DNA of 38,744 nt, taken from positions 1 to 38,744 of the forward strand of contig JAJFHS010000024.1 of NCBI GenBank assembly GCA_021775475.1. The letters run 5' to 3'. The notes below the pieces were generated by a model, which was given only the letters and a program-made list of their open reading frames with translations, ran no database searches and was not told the origin of the DNA. Below are positions 18,283 through 29,082 of the stretch, one piece after another. This DNA is from Hyphomicrobiales bacterium. GTDB lineage: Bacteria; Pseudomonadota; Alphaproteobacteria; Rhizobiales; JAJFHR01. A program made the translations under genes and the position numbers. Within the stretch, counting starts at the first letter, position 1. Every line of letters starts with the position of its first letter.

Positions 18283-19659
18283 ATGTCCGGTTCCACTCAC
18301 GAGAGCCCGAGGATTGAGCAATATGACGATTTGCTTGAGTTTTTCACCTCGGGATGCAAACCCCCCGAAAAATGGAAAATTGGTACGGAGCATGAGAAAT
18401 TCGGCTTCAACAAGGCCGATTTAACCCCTGTTCCTTACGAAGGTGCCAATGGCATCAAAGCCCTGCTGGAAGGATTGCAGCAGCGCCACAATTGGGAGCC
18501 GGTGCTGGAAAACGGCAATATTGTTTCTCTGCTGCAATGTCCCGAACAGGGTGGTGGATCAATTACCCTTGAGCCCGGCGGCCAGTTTGAACTCTCCGGT
18601 GCACCGCTCGATACGTTGCATCAGACATGTGACGAAGTGCACACCCATCTTGAACAGGTGCGTGAAATTGGCGATGGCCTTGGCATCGGCTTTCTCGGGC
18701 TGGGATTTTCGCCCAAGTGGTCCTACGAGGAAACGCCAATAATGCCCAAAGGCCGCTACCGGATCATGCGTGATTATATGAAAAAAGTCGGCACCCTTGG
18801 CACCGACATGATGTTCCGCTCGGCTACGGTCCAGGTTAATCTGGATTATGAGAGCGAAGCCGATATGGTGAAAAAGCTGCGCGTGGCTCTCGCTCTGCAA
18901 CCGATTGTTACCGCCATTTTTGCCAACTCACCTTTCGCCGAGGGCAGGCCCAATGGGTATTTAAGCTATCGCAGCCGAATATGGCTTGATACGGATGCGG
19001 ATCGATCGGGCATGTTGCCGTTCGCCTTTGAAGACAGCATGAGCTTTGAGCGCTATGTGGAATATGCCCTCGATGTGCCGATGTATTTTATCTATCGCGA
19101 CGGTGTCTACAATGATGTATCGGGATTGAGTTTCCGCGATTTCCTCAAGGGGGAATTGAAAGGTTTTGTCGGTGAAAAGCCGACCGTGGCCGACTGGACC
19201 GATCATCTCACCACCCTGTTTCCTGAAGCCCGGGTCAAGAAAATCATCGAAATGCGCGGTGCCGACAGTGTCGCCTGGCGCGGGCTTTGCGCCCTTCCAG
19301 CCATTTGGGTAGGATTGTTCTATGATAAGCAGACCCTGGACAAGACCTATGATCTCATTGCCGACTGGACAGAGACCGAAAGGCAGGATTTGCGCAATGA
19401 TGTGCCAAAACACGCCCTCAATACACCCTTTCGCGACGGCAAGGTGCTGGATATTGCAAGAGCCATCGTTGCGCTGTCAAAAGAAGGCCTGAAACGCAGA
19501 CAAAGGCTGGATCGTTTCGGTGAAGACGAAACCCATTTTCTCAACTCGATTGAAACCATTGTTGAAGATGGTGTGACCACGGCAGAAGACCTGCTGGAGC
19601 ACTACCACGGTCGCTGGGAGCAAAATATTGACAGGGTTTTTGATGAATGCGCCTATTAG
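18283..19659 (+). CDS. gshA: Glutamate-cysteine ligase (plant/alphaproteobacterial type)
   Basis: 458-residue GCS2-family enzyme that makes gamma-glutamylcysteine, the first step of glutathione synthesis. Features are K-I-G-T-E-H-E-K-F-G-F near 32-42, a G-G-x-I-T-L-E-P-G-G-Q-F-E-L-S-G block, F-R-S-A-T-V-Q-V-N-L-D-Y and A-N-S-P-F-A-E-G. The length and motifs fit the plant-like class rather than the E. coli type. The start at 18283 follows an A/G-rich stretch ending in AAGG. The next gene, 30 bases on, is a tiny Cys-rich protein that seems to be in the same unit. Confidence 0.95.
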   Translation: MSGSTHESPRIEQYDDLLEFFTSGCKPPEKWKIGTEHEKFGFNKADLTPVPYEGANGIKALLEGLQQRHNWEPVLENGNIVSLLQCPEQGGGSITLEPGGQFELSGAPLDTLHQTCDEVHTHLEQVREIGDGLGIGFLGLGFSPKWSYEETPIMPKGRYRIMRDYMKKVGTLGTDMMFRSATVQVNLDYESEADMVKKLRVALALQPIVTAIFANSPFAEGRPNGYLSYRSRIWLDTDADRSGMLPFAFEDSMSFERYVEYALDVPMYFIYRDGVYNDVSGLSFRDFLKGELKGFVGEKPTVADWTDHLTTLFPEARVKKIIEMRGADSVAWRGLCALPAIWVGLFYDKQTLDKTYDLIADWTETERQDLRNDVPKHALNTPFRDGKVLDIARAIVALSKEGLKRRQRLDRFGEDETHFLNSIETIVEDGVTTAEDLLEHYHGRWEQNIDRVFDECAY

Positions 19660-19689
19660 GACGTTGAATTTTCAAGAGGAAATCAGCCA

Positions 19690-19878
19690 ATGAACACGAC
19701 TGGAGATGCTGAATTAAAGCTGGAAGATTGTGTCAATCAGGTGTGCCCATGGTCAGGAAAACCGGTGGATGCGGCAAGCCTTACAACGTATCGCGGCAAG
19801 GTTGTGGGGTTTTGCAACCCCGGCTGCCGCGATAAATTTGTTGCAGCAACAGCCATGTTTGATACAGCACTGGCGTAA
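19690..19878 (+). CDS. Small YHS-like four-cysteine protein
   Basis: 62-residue protein with a YHS-like metal-binding pattern: C14, C19-P-W-S-G-K-P-V and F-C42-N-P-G-C46-R-D-K-F. It is preceded by an ideal GAGGA ribosome-binding site ten bases upstream and directly follows gshA, which argues that it is a real gene. Similar short proteins are sometimes labelled glutathione S-transferase, but this one is far too short and lacks that fold. A Zn or Cu/heavy-metal-binding or thiol-linked role is plausible from the cysteines and the neighbour; this is inference. No signal peptide is present. Confidence 0.8.
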   Translation: MNTTGDAELKLEDCVNQVCPWSGKPVDAASLTTYRGKVVGFCNPGCRDKFVAATAMFDTALA

Positions 19879-19886
19879 CCGGTTAC
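19875..19886. repeat. 12-bp perfect palindrome at the end of the small Cys-rich gene
   Basis: GTAACCGGTTAC spans the stop codon of the small YHS-like gene and is followed by an A/T-rich stretch (TTTTTAAAATTTT). It may aid termination or bind a dimeric protein. It has no loop, so it is not a classical terminator. In the rest of the spacer to 20122, the only structure I see is a 10-bp A/T-rich inverted repeat (20048-20057 with 20072-20081), just beyond the IalB stop. Confidence 0.35.
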
Positions 19887-20122
19887 AGAATTTTTAAAAT
19901 TTTGATTACCGGAAATCGCCAAGATAATTGAGCTGCGTTTTTCGATTAAACTCATGTAATGGATGAACTTGCAACTGTCACAAATGAGTCTGAAATCAAG
20001 AAGTTAGCCAAACTTGCCAAATGAAAACAGAATTAAAAACCCGTCAAAAATTTTCTTAATGTAAAACGTTAAAGAAAATTTCTAACGAGAATTTGAAAAA
20101 ATGTTTCGCAGGTGGGCGTCAA

Positions 20123-20731
20123 TCAGGGTTTCATCGCTTTGTAGGCGGCGGTAAAACCTTTCAGAGGTACTTTGAGTGCGAGGCCACGACCTGGGGCTTC
20201 ATAGATTATGAAATTGGCAGCCTTGCCCTTCCTGAATGCTTTCATCAACTTTTTCGTTATATCCGCCTGGGCAATACAGCCATTTGGCAGACAGCGCAAA
20301 AAACCGATGCGGCCTTGTGCTTTGCCGTCTATCTCCATAGCCAGACCGGTTGGCAGAAAAACACCTGCCGGAGCAAGGACACGCAACAACCCGCCAGCGG
20401 ATTTGTCTTTTCGTTTAACTCTGAAAATAATTATAGACAGGCCAACATTTGGTCTGTTTTTAGATTTTACAACCTGAACCATCCCGCATTGTTCTTTAAT
20501 GGCAGCTTTAATAGGTTGGTTGTTTTTTTTCGTTTTCTTCTTCTTGTTTTTCTCAAGTTCTTTGACCAGGTCCGCTGCATTCACCGTTTGGTTGGGCGGA
20601 ACCTCACACTGAATATTCCAGGCTCCATGCTTGCTCTTGACAACAGTCTGTTGGGCAAAAGCGTTGATAGACGCGCCAAAAGCGGCAAAACAGAAAATTC
20701 CGAGAAATACTCCAAGTTTTTTAGTTTTCAT
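20123..20731 (-). CDS. Invasion-associated locus B (IalB) family secreted protein
   Basis: 202-residue exported protein. The first ~27 residues form a signal peptide (K-T-K-K, a hydrophobic core, A-F-A cleavage region). The mature part has the IalB pattern: G-A-W-N-I-Q-C42 near the start, then E-Q-C82-G-M-V-Q, a hydrophobic middle and a late C-L-P-N-G-C. IalB-family proteins are periplasmic or outer-membrane associated and of unclear biochemical role; the name comes from Bartonella. Unusually, the two first cysteines are separated by about 40 residues that include a Lys-rich run (61-69), apparently an insertion relative to typical members. It is transcribed away from the cox cluster. Confidence 0.8.
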   Translation of the reverse strand: MKTKKLGVFLGIFCFAAFGASINAFAQQTVVKSKHGAWNIQCEVPPNQTVNAADLVKELEKNKKKKTKKNNQPIKAAIKEQCGMVQVVKSKNRPNVGLSIIIFRVKRKDKSAGGLLRVLAPAGVFLPTGLAMEIDGKAQGRIGFLRCLPNGCIAQADITKKLMKAFRKGKAANFIIYEAPGRGLALKVPLKGFTAAYKAMKP

Positions 20732-21231
20732 TTCTATGCTTCTCAGCCTCCAAATACTCTGGTGGAAAACGTGTGGATCAAGTTACATCGACTTGCAACA
20801 GGCAGGTCTTAACGCTTTTTAGCGACATCTGAAAGCCACGTAAAGCAGCACGGTAAATATAATTTCGGTTAAGCATCAAGTGTCTGATTAATGACAACCT
20901 CCTTAACGTCCGATCATGGCGACAATTTGCCGCTATGTTAGGGCTGTTTTTATATCGAATGCCGGTTATTGTGAAAACCTACAAAGTTGGGAGTGAAAAA
21001 GCTTGAGTATTGGGGTATTATGGGGATTGCAATGTGTGCTGGTTAGGCTTTAAAAGAGAGCCGAGGGTTTGCTGCGATCTTTTTTGGGATTAAATGTTAT
21101 AGTATTCAAAGACGATGTGCTTTTCGATTCGCTATCGAATTGAAGCCTACTAAATGCGTTTGATGCGCGGTGCCGTGAAGTCTTGTACCTTTGGCTTTGC
21201 AGATGAAACATACAAATGGAGTTAATGGACC
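20732..21231. other. 500-base divergent intergenic region between ialB and coxB
   Basis: No convincing coding sequence on either strand. It holds the upstream regions of ialB (minus strand) and the cox cluster (plus strand). Visible elements are a RegA/PrrA-like dyad at 20919-20933, a 6-bp palindrome TTCGAT/ATCGAA at 21123-21139 that contains a GANTC site, and the coxB ribosome-binding site GGAG at 21218-21221. A TATAGT at 21098-21103 resembles a -10 box, but no -35 box lies at the right distance, so I do not assign a promoter. Confidence 0.6.
20919..20933. promoter_or_regulatory. Candidate RegA/PrrA/ActR-type response regulator site
   Basis: GCGAC-AATTT-GCCGC fits the half-site arrangement GCGNC-N5-GNCGC reported for the RegA/PrrA/ActR/RegR redox regulators of alphaproteobacteria. 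It lies about 300 bases before coxB and 188 before ialB. These regulators control respiratory genes, so the location is sensible, but no regulator gene is present in the window and binding is inferred only. Confidence 0.4.
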
Positions 21232-23728
<2,497 letters not shown>

Positions 23729-23770
23729 AGTTAGAGGGATACATGAGACTGAAATCGGGAGGAGGGGATA

Positions 23771-24724
23771 ATGGCTGATGCAGGCGTGGATTTTTCGCGA
23801 GCCCCCCGCACGACCGAAGGTGGATTGGGAACGGCATCAGATTTTTTTGCTCTGATGAAGCCCCGTGTGATGTCCCTGGTTGTCTTTACCGCCTTTGTCG
23901 GGTTGGTGATTGCGCCGGGGCAAATTCACCCGGTGCTGGCTTTTACCGCCATATTGGCGATCGCCATTGGTGCTGGAGCCTCCGGTGCCCTTAATATGTG
24001 GTATGACGCCGACATTGATGGCCGCATGCGCAGAACCGCGTCGCGACCAATCCCCATGGGTCGCATCGCTCCAGGTGAAGCCTTGGGCTTTGGCATCTTT
24101 TTTTCGGTAGCTTCCGTTGTGATCCTGGGTCTGATGGTCAATTGGCCCGCTGCGGTTTTGCTGGCTGTGACCATTGCCTTTTATATTTTCGTTTACACCA
24201 TGTGGCTTAAACGACGAACGCCCCATAACATTGTTATCGGCGGTGCTGCAGGCGCTTTTCCCCCCATGATAGGCTGGGTTGCGGTGACCGGAACCATCAG
24301 TGTTGAAAGCATCACCCTGTTCATGATCATATTTCTGTGGACGCCACCGCATTTCTGGGCGCTGTCACTTTATCGCCTGAAAGACTATTCTGATGTCGGC
24401 GTTCCCATGTTGCCGGTTGTTGCTGGAACCGATGAAACCCGGCGCCAGATACTGCTCTATTCAATTGCTTATGTGGCGATAACATTTGCCCCGGTAATTT
24501 TAGGTTTTGCCGACGGTCTCTATCTGGTGTTTGCCGCAGTCTCGGGCCTTGTGTTTCTGTGGCTGGCCTATCAGACATATAAAATTCGCGAAGGTAAGGA
24601 GGCCGATACAGTGGCCAAAAAACTTTTCAGTTTTTCAATTCTCCATCTTTTCCTTATCTTTACGGTGTTGTTGATTGAGCAGGGTCTGGGACTCGGCTCA
24701 TACTGGAAATTGGGGGGAATCTGA
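23771..24724 (+). CDS. ctaB: Protoheme IX farnesyltransferase (heme O synthase)
   Basis: 317-residue membrane prenyltransferase that farnesylates heme B to heme O on the way to heme A for the oxidase. The substrate-binding block N75-M-W-Y-D79-A-D-I-D83-G-R-M-R-R-T is intact, followed by R-P-I-P and the second loop [10 protein letters not shown]. Its stop overlaps the coxF start by one base (TGATG), showing coupling. A 42-base spacer follows coxA, with a GGAGGAGGGG ribosome-binding region. Confidence 0.96.
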   Translation: MADAGVDFSRAPRTTEGGLGTASDFFALMKPRVMSLVVFTAFVGLVIAPGQIHPVLAFTAILAIAIGAGASGALNMWYDADIDGRMRRTASRPIPMGRIAPGEALGFGIFFSVASVVILGLMVNWPAAVLLAVTIAFYIFVYTMWLKRRTPHNIVIGGAAGAFPPMIGWVAVTGTISVESITLFMIIFLWTPPHFWALSLYRLKDYSDVGVPMLPVVAGTDETRRQILLYSIAYVAITFAPVILGFADGLYLVFAAVSGLVFLWLAYQTYKIREGKEADTVAKKLFSFSILHLFLIFTVLLIEQGLGLGSYWKLGGI

Positions 24725-24864
24725 TGCAGTTGAGCGAACAACAAATACGCAGCAGAAAATCACGATCTAAAGCCATGGCCTTGGGGCTGGTGGCCTTCAT
24801 GGTGCTTGTGTTTGTGGTTACCATCGTCAAGTTGAGTGGCAACGTCGCTCTCAGACCCTTTTGA
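24724..24864 (+). CDS. coxF: CoxF-type small membrane protein
   Basis: 46-residue single-span protein starting at the ATG that overlaps the ctaB stop by one base. The order is a polar/basic N-terminus (R-S-R-K-S-R-S-K), one hydrophobic helix (about 18-36) and the short conserved end V-T-I-V-K-L-S-G-N-V-A-L-R-P-F. This position between ctaB and ctaG and this sequence pattern are those of the CoxF proteins of alphaproteobacterial oxidase clusters, thought to take part in oxidase assembly. Too short for most gene finders. Confidence 0.85.
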   Translation: MQLSEQQIRSRKSRSKAMALGLVAFMVLVFVVTIVKLSGNVALRPF

Positions 24865-24897
24865 CTGAAATTCTGGAACCAGGCAGAACATGTAATT

Positions 24898-25530
24898 ATG
24901 GATAACAATAGCAACACCACCAAAATGGCCGTGAGGGCGAGCAATCAAAGGAGCAATTTAAAAGTTGCGCTGGCGAGTGGGGCTTTAGCCTTAAGCATGA
25001 TCGGTGCAGCATATGCAGCCGTGCCGCTTTACCGGTTGTTCTGTCAGATCACAGGCTACGGCGGAACCACTCAAGTGGCTGAACAGGAGGCGGATACGGT
25101 TCTGTCCAAGACAATCAATGTACGCTTTGATGCCAATTCTTCACGAAAACTGGGCTGGTCATTTAAGCCGATGGAGCGGCAAATTACAATAAAGATTGGT
25201 GAAACATACCTGGCCAAATACAAAGCACAAAATTTAAGCACAATAAGTAAGACCGGCACATCCACTTTCAATGTAACGCCCCTGTCCGCAGGTCAGTATT
25301 TCAACAAAATCCAGTGTTTTTGTTTTACAAAGCAAACGCTTAAACCTGGAGAAACCGTTGAAATGCCGGTGAGTTTCTATATCGACCCCGCCATTGTTGA
25401 CGACAAGGATCTTGACGGGGTTTCAACCATAACACTTTCCTACACGTTCTTTCCGTTGAAGACGGAAGAGAAAATAAAAACCACTGAACTTCCTGCATCC
25501 TCGAAAAACCGGAAAACGGGAAATATTTAA
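24898..25530 (+). CDS. ctaG: Cytochrome c oxidase assembly protein CtaG (Cox11)
   Basis: 210-residue copper chaperone that delivers copper to the CuB site of subunit I. One N-terminal membrane helix (about 22-43, ending A-V-P-L-Y-R-L-F-C49) anchors a periplasmic immunoglobulin-like domain. The copper motif C140-F-C142-F is intact. The C-terminal tail is Lys/Thr-rich. It lies 33 bases after coxF and 55 before ctaE. Confidence 0.95.
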   Translation: MDNNSNTTKMAVRASNQRSNLKVALASGALALSMIGAAYAAVPLYRLFCQITGYGGTTQVAEQEADTVLSKTINVRFDANSSRKLGWSFKPMERQITIKIGETYLAKYKAQNLSTISKTGTSTFNVTPLSAGQYFNKIQCFCFTKQTLKPGETVEMPVSFYIDPAIVDDKDLDGVSTITLSYTFFPLKTEEKIKTTELPASSKNRKTGNI

Positions 25531-25585
25531 ATCAGGGCGATGCTAGTTTTACCAAAATACAGCGCTAACCTCTAGGAGCGACATA

Positions 25586-26419
25586 ATGTCTGACAGCCAC
25601 ACAAAAAATCATGATTACCACCTGGTCGACCCGAGCCCCTGGCCGGCAGTTGGTGCCGTTTCAGCATTTGTTATGGCCATCGGTGCGATCATTTATATGC
25701 GTATGGAGTCACCTTGGATACTAATCATCGGTACCGTCGGCGTTCTCTACACCATGGCCAGCTGGTGGAAAGATATTATCGATGAAGCCCACAAAGGCGA
25801 TCATACCCAGGTGGTCCAGCTTCATCTGCGTTATGGTATGATCTTGTTTATTGCTTCGGAAGTTATGTTTTTTGTTGCCTGGTTCTGGGCATTCTTCGAC
25901 GTAAGCCTGTTTCCCGGCGAAGCTGCACAGGTAGCCAGAACGGAAATTACCGGTGGCGTCTGGCCGCCTGCAGATATTGCAACTTTTAATCCCTGGCACT
26001 TACCCCTGGTCAACACCTTGATCCTACTTACCTCAGGCACGACTGTTACCTGGGCCCATCATGCACTTGTACATGGTGATCGTGATGGGTTGAAGTGGGG
26101 CCTGCTGTGCACGGTAATCCTTGGCGCCCTGTTTACTTCTCTGCAAGCCTATGAATATGCCAATGCAGGCTTTGGTTTTGCTGGTCACATCTATGGCTCA
26201 ACATTCTTTATGGCGACAGGCTTTCACGGATTTCACGTCATTGTCGGGACAATCTTCCTGACAGTCTGCCTGTTCCGCGCTCTGGCAGGAGACTTTACTC
26301 CAAAACAGCATTTCGGCTTTGAAGCCGCTGCCTGGTACTGGCATTTTGTTGATGTGGTTTGGCTGTTCTTATTTGTCTCCATTTATGTCTGGGCTGCCGG
26401 TGCGCCAGGGCTTGAGTAA
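25586..26419 (+). CDS. ctaE: Cytochrome c oxidase subunit III
   Basis: 277-residue membrane subunit with seven predicted helices that stabilises the catalytic core. Family features are [10 protein letters not shown] near the N-terminus, a long [10 protein letters not shown] segment, T-V-T-W-A-H-H-A-L and [13 protein letters not shown]. Length is complete. A GC-rich hairpin follows it. Confidence 0.97.
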   Translation: MSDSHTKNHDYHLVDPSPWPAVGAVSAFVMAIGAIIYMRMESPWILIIGTVGVLYTMASWWKDIIDEAHKGDHTQVVQLHLRYGMILFIASEVMFFVAWFWAFFDVSLFPGEAAQVARTEITGGVWPPADIATFNPWHLPLVNTLILLTSGTTVTWAHHALVHGDRDGLKWGLLCTVILGALFTSLQAYEYANAGFGFAGHIYGSTFFMATGFHGFHVIVGTIFLTVCLFRALAGDFTPKQHFGFEAAAWYWHFVDVVWLFLFVSIYVWAAGAPGLE

Positions 26420-26426
26420 AAATAAT

Positions 26427-26456
26427 CCCCGGCAGAGGTACAATATTCTGCCGGGG
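26427..26456 (+). repeat. Intercistronic hairpin between ctaE and the DUF983 gene
   Basis: A perfect 10-bp GC-rich stem (CCCCGGCAGA at 26427-26436 with TCTGCCGGGG at 26447-26456) and a 10-base loop, seven bases after the ctaE stop. No U-run follows, so it is more likely an mRNA-stabilising or attenuating structure than a full terminator. Confidence 0.65.
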
Positions 26457-26496
26457 GAAATCCACCCCCCATATGCCTTATCTGCATATGTGAAAG

Positions 26497-26871
26497 ATGC
26501 CCATGGACAAGTACGCCTCAGTTTCCCCTTTTTTGGCAGGCATCAAATCCAGGTGCCCAAGATGTGGTCGCGGCAAACTGTTTAAGGGTTTTCTCGATAT
26601 CAAAGAAAGCTGCGATGTTTGTGAGCTGGACTACGGTTTCGTTGATGCCGGTGATGGACCAGCAGTATTTATTATTATGATTGTCGGATTTATTGTCGCC
26701 GGTGGATCGCTCGCCGTAGAGATAGCATTCCAACCCCCATACTGGGTTCATGCGGTTTTGTGGGGGCCGATAATTTTGATATTACCGCTGGCTTTGTTGC
26801 GACCGTTTAAAGCTGTTTTGATCGCAATACAATATCAAAACCAGGCCCGCGAAGGCCAGCTGGATAAATGA
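26497..26871 (+). CDS. DUF983 membrane protein
   Basis: 124-residue protein with an N-terminal zinc-ribbon-like part (C-P-R-C, then C-D-V-C about 16 residues later) and two membrane helices (about 50-75 and 80-102). DUF983 proteins occur regularly between ctaE and surf1 in alphaproteobacterial oxidase clusters, so a role in oxidase assembly is inferred; its biochemistry is unknown. Starts at 26497 or 26503 are equally possible and differ by two residues. Confidence 0.88.
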   Translation: MPMDKYASVSPFLAGIKSRCPRCGRGKLFKGFLDIKESCDVCELDYGFVDAGDGPAVFIIMIVGFIVAGGSLAVEIAFQPPYWVHAVLWGPIILILPLALLRPFKAVLIAIQYQNQAREGQLDK

Positions 26872-26892
26872 GCAGCGTCTTTTGAATACACT

Positions 26893-27624
26893 ATGAATAG
26901 AATTCATTTCCAACTTGTTCCAAGTATTTTCTTCATCATCTCACTGGCCATTCTTGTGGCTTTGGGTACGTGGCAGGTGAAACGTTTTAACTGGAAAACA
27001 AATCTGGTTGAAATGATCAACTCACGTATCGGTCTGCCCCCCCAACCCCTGCCACCAGTGAAAACCTGGAAGCAGCTGGACCCGGATCAACTGAATTACC
27101 GTCCTGTTAAAGCCAGCGGCAGATTTAATTACAAAGATGAAGTTCACCTTTTCACCCAGGTCCCGGTGAGCAAGGCAACCTACAGCGGCACTGGCTATTG
27201 GGTGATTGTACCTTTCGAACTCGATGGTGGTGGCGTTGTTTTGGTAAACCGGGGATTTGTTCCAGAAAAATTCAAACAACAACGCACCCGGTTGAAATCT
27301 CAGGTTGAAGGCAAGCAGACAATAACCGGCTTTATCAAGACCGATCAGGGATCCAATTACTTCACGCCGGAAACCGACTTTAAAAACAACATCTGGTATA
27401 CTCGCAATATCAAAGCGATCGCCGAACATCTGGAACTGGAAAACTACGCTCCCTTTCTGATTGCCCAGTCCGGTGATGCTAATAAAGACAGTTTACCGCA
27501 GCCACGCGAGCTCAATGTCAAACTGGAAAACAGACATCTGGGATATGCAATCACCTGGTACGGGCTGGCTTTGACACTGATTGGCGTGTTCGTGGTATTT
27601 TCCTTCAAATCCCGCAAGGAATGA
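26893..27624 (+). CDS. surf1: SURF1 family oxidase assembly protein
   Basis: 243-residue protein with membrane helices at each end (about 9-26 and 217-237) and a soluble periplasmic domain between, the typical SURF1 layout. Motifs are L-G-T-W-Q-V-K-R near the N-terminus, Y-R-P-V-K-A-S-G-R-F, G-Y-W-V-I-V-P-F and the late H-L-G-Y-A-I-T-W-Y-G-L-A. SURF1 helps insert heme a into subunit I. It follows DUF983 by 21 bases. Confidence 0.95.
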   Translation: MNRIHFQLVPSIFFIISLAILVALGTWQVKRFNWKTNLVEMINSRIGLPPQPLPPVKTWKQLDPDQLNYRPVKASGRFNYKDEVHLFTQVPVSKATYSGTGYWVIVPFELDGGGVVLVNRGFVPEKFKQQRTRLKSQVEGKQTITGFIKTDQGSNYFTPETDFKNNIWYTRNIKAIAEHLELENYAPFLIAQSGDANKDSLPQPRELNVKLENRHLGYAITWYGLALTLIGVFVVFSFKSRKE

Positions 27625-27672
27625 CCTAGTGTTTAAAACTCCTGATCAACACTTGAAGACATCATCGGTAAC

Positions 27673-29082
27673 ATGAAATTTATCTCTACCCGCAGCAACG
27701 CTCCCCAACTTGATTTTGAAGACGTCATCATCACCGGCCTGGCCAATGATGGCGGGCTCTATGTGCCTGAGACCTGGCCCCGGATTAACCCTGATCAAAT
27801 CCGCTCGTTTGCATCAAAACCGTATTGTGACGTGGCCTTCGAAGTCATGGCCCCCTTTGTTGATAGCACAATCGAGACTGAGGTTTTCAAAGATATCATT
27901 GCCCAAAGCTATGCCAGCTTCAATTATCCCGCTGTTGTACCGTTGCGCGAGATGCGCCCGAATGAGTGGATACTTGAACTTTTTCACGGGCCGACTTTTG
28001 CCTTTAAAGATGTAGCCCTGCAGGTGCTTGGTCGTTTGATTGACCATGTTCTCGAAAAAAGAAACACGCGCGCCACCATCGTTGTGGCCACATCCGGCGA
28101 CACCGGAGGCGCAGCCATAGAAGCTTTCAAAGGCCGCAACCGTATTGATATTTTTGTCCTTCATCCCCATGACCGGGTCAGTGAAGTACAACGTCGGCAA
28201 ATGACCACTGCGGCCCATGACAACATTCACAATATCGCCCTTGAGGGCACATTCGATGATTGCCAGAACCTGGTAAAAGCCATGTTCAATCATCCAGCCT
28301 TCCGCCAGGCGCATCAGCTTTCAGGGGTGAATTCGATTAACTGGGCGCGGATTATGGCGCAGATCGTTTATTATTTCACCTCTGCTTCTTCCCTGGGCGC
28401 ACCGGACAGGAAGGTGCGTTTCTGTGTCCCCACAGGTAATTTCGGTGATATCTATGCCGGGTACGCAGCGACAAAAATGGGACTGCCCATAGACCGGCTC
28501 ACCATTGCCACCAACGTTAACGACATTTTAGAAAGAGCCGTAAAAACAGGTCGTTATGAAGTGCTCGGGGTAACCCCAACCGTCAGCCCGAGTATGGATA
28601 TTCAGGTGTCGAGCAATTTTGAGCGGCTGTTATTTGATGCTGTTGGGCGAGAGGGTGCAAGCGTCACGCACATGATGAATTCTCTCAGTCAATCTGGCAG
28701 TTTTACCATCACCCCAGAAGCTTTGACATATATAGCAAATAATTTTGACGCTGTTCGATCCGATGAAGATGAGACCCTGAAAACCATCCAGGAAGTCTAT
28801 GCAACTTCAGGTGAAATGATTGATCCCCATACGGCTGTAGCGCTTGCCGGAGCGCGGGCAGGGGGTAACCTTGAGGCAATCCCCCAAATTATTCTATCCA
28901 CTGCACACCCGGCAAAATTTCCTGATGCGGTGGAAAAAGCCACCGGAGTGAGACCCCCTATGCCCGCACAATTGAGTGCCTTGTTTGATCTGGAAGAACG
29001 TTACAGTGTTCTGCCCAATGATCTTGAGACTGTTGAAGGATTTATCGAAGCCAATGCCAGATCAACCGCCAGCCACGACTGA
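27673..29082 (+). CDS. thrC: Threonine synthase
   Basis: 469-residue pyridoxal-phosphate enzyme that converts O-phosphohomoserine to threonine. The family N-terminus M-K-F-I-S-T-R and G-L-A-N-D-G-G-L-Y-V-P is present. The PLP-binding lysine is K112 in G-P-T-F-A-F-K-D-V-A-L-Q. A-T-S-G-D-T-G-G-A-A and P-T-G-N-F-G-D further support PLP phosphate binding. The 3' end overlaps the M16 peptidase start by 29 bases, a link common in alphaproteobacteria. It starts 48 bases after surf1. Confidence 0.97.
   Translation: MKFISTRSNAPQLDFEDVIITGLANDGGLYVPETWPRINPDQIRSFASKPYCDVAFEVMAPFVDSTIETEVFKDIIAQSYASFNYPAVVPLREMRPNEWILELFHGPTFAFKDVALQVLGRLIDHVLEKRNTRATIVVATSGDTGGAAIEAFKGRNRIDIFVLHPHDRVSEVQRRQMTTAAHDNIHNIALEGTFDDCQNLVKAMFNHPAFRQAHQLSGVNSINWARIMAQIVYYFTSASSLGAPDRKVRFCVPTGNFGDIYAGYAATKMGLPIDRLTIATNVNDILERAVKTGRYEVLGVTPTVSPSMDIQVSSNFERLLFDAVGREGASVTHMMNSLSQSGSFTITPEALTYIANNFDAVRSDEDETLKTIQEVYATSGEMIDPHTAVALAGARAGGNLEAIPQIILSTAHPAKFPDAVEKATGVRPPMPAQLSALFDLEERYSVLPNDLETVEGFIEANARSTASHD

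Noticed and set aside
21075..21106. Sigma70-like promoter for coxB with -10 TATAGT at 21098
   Set aside because: No -35 hexamer at 16-18 bases; TTGGGA is too close and TTTGCT too far.
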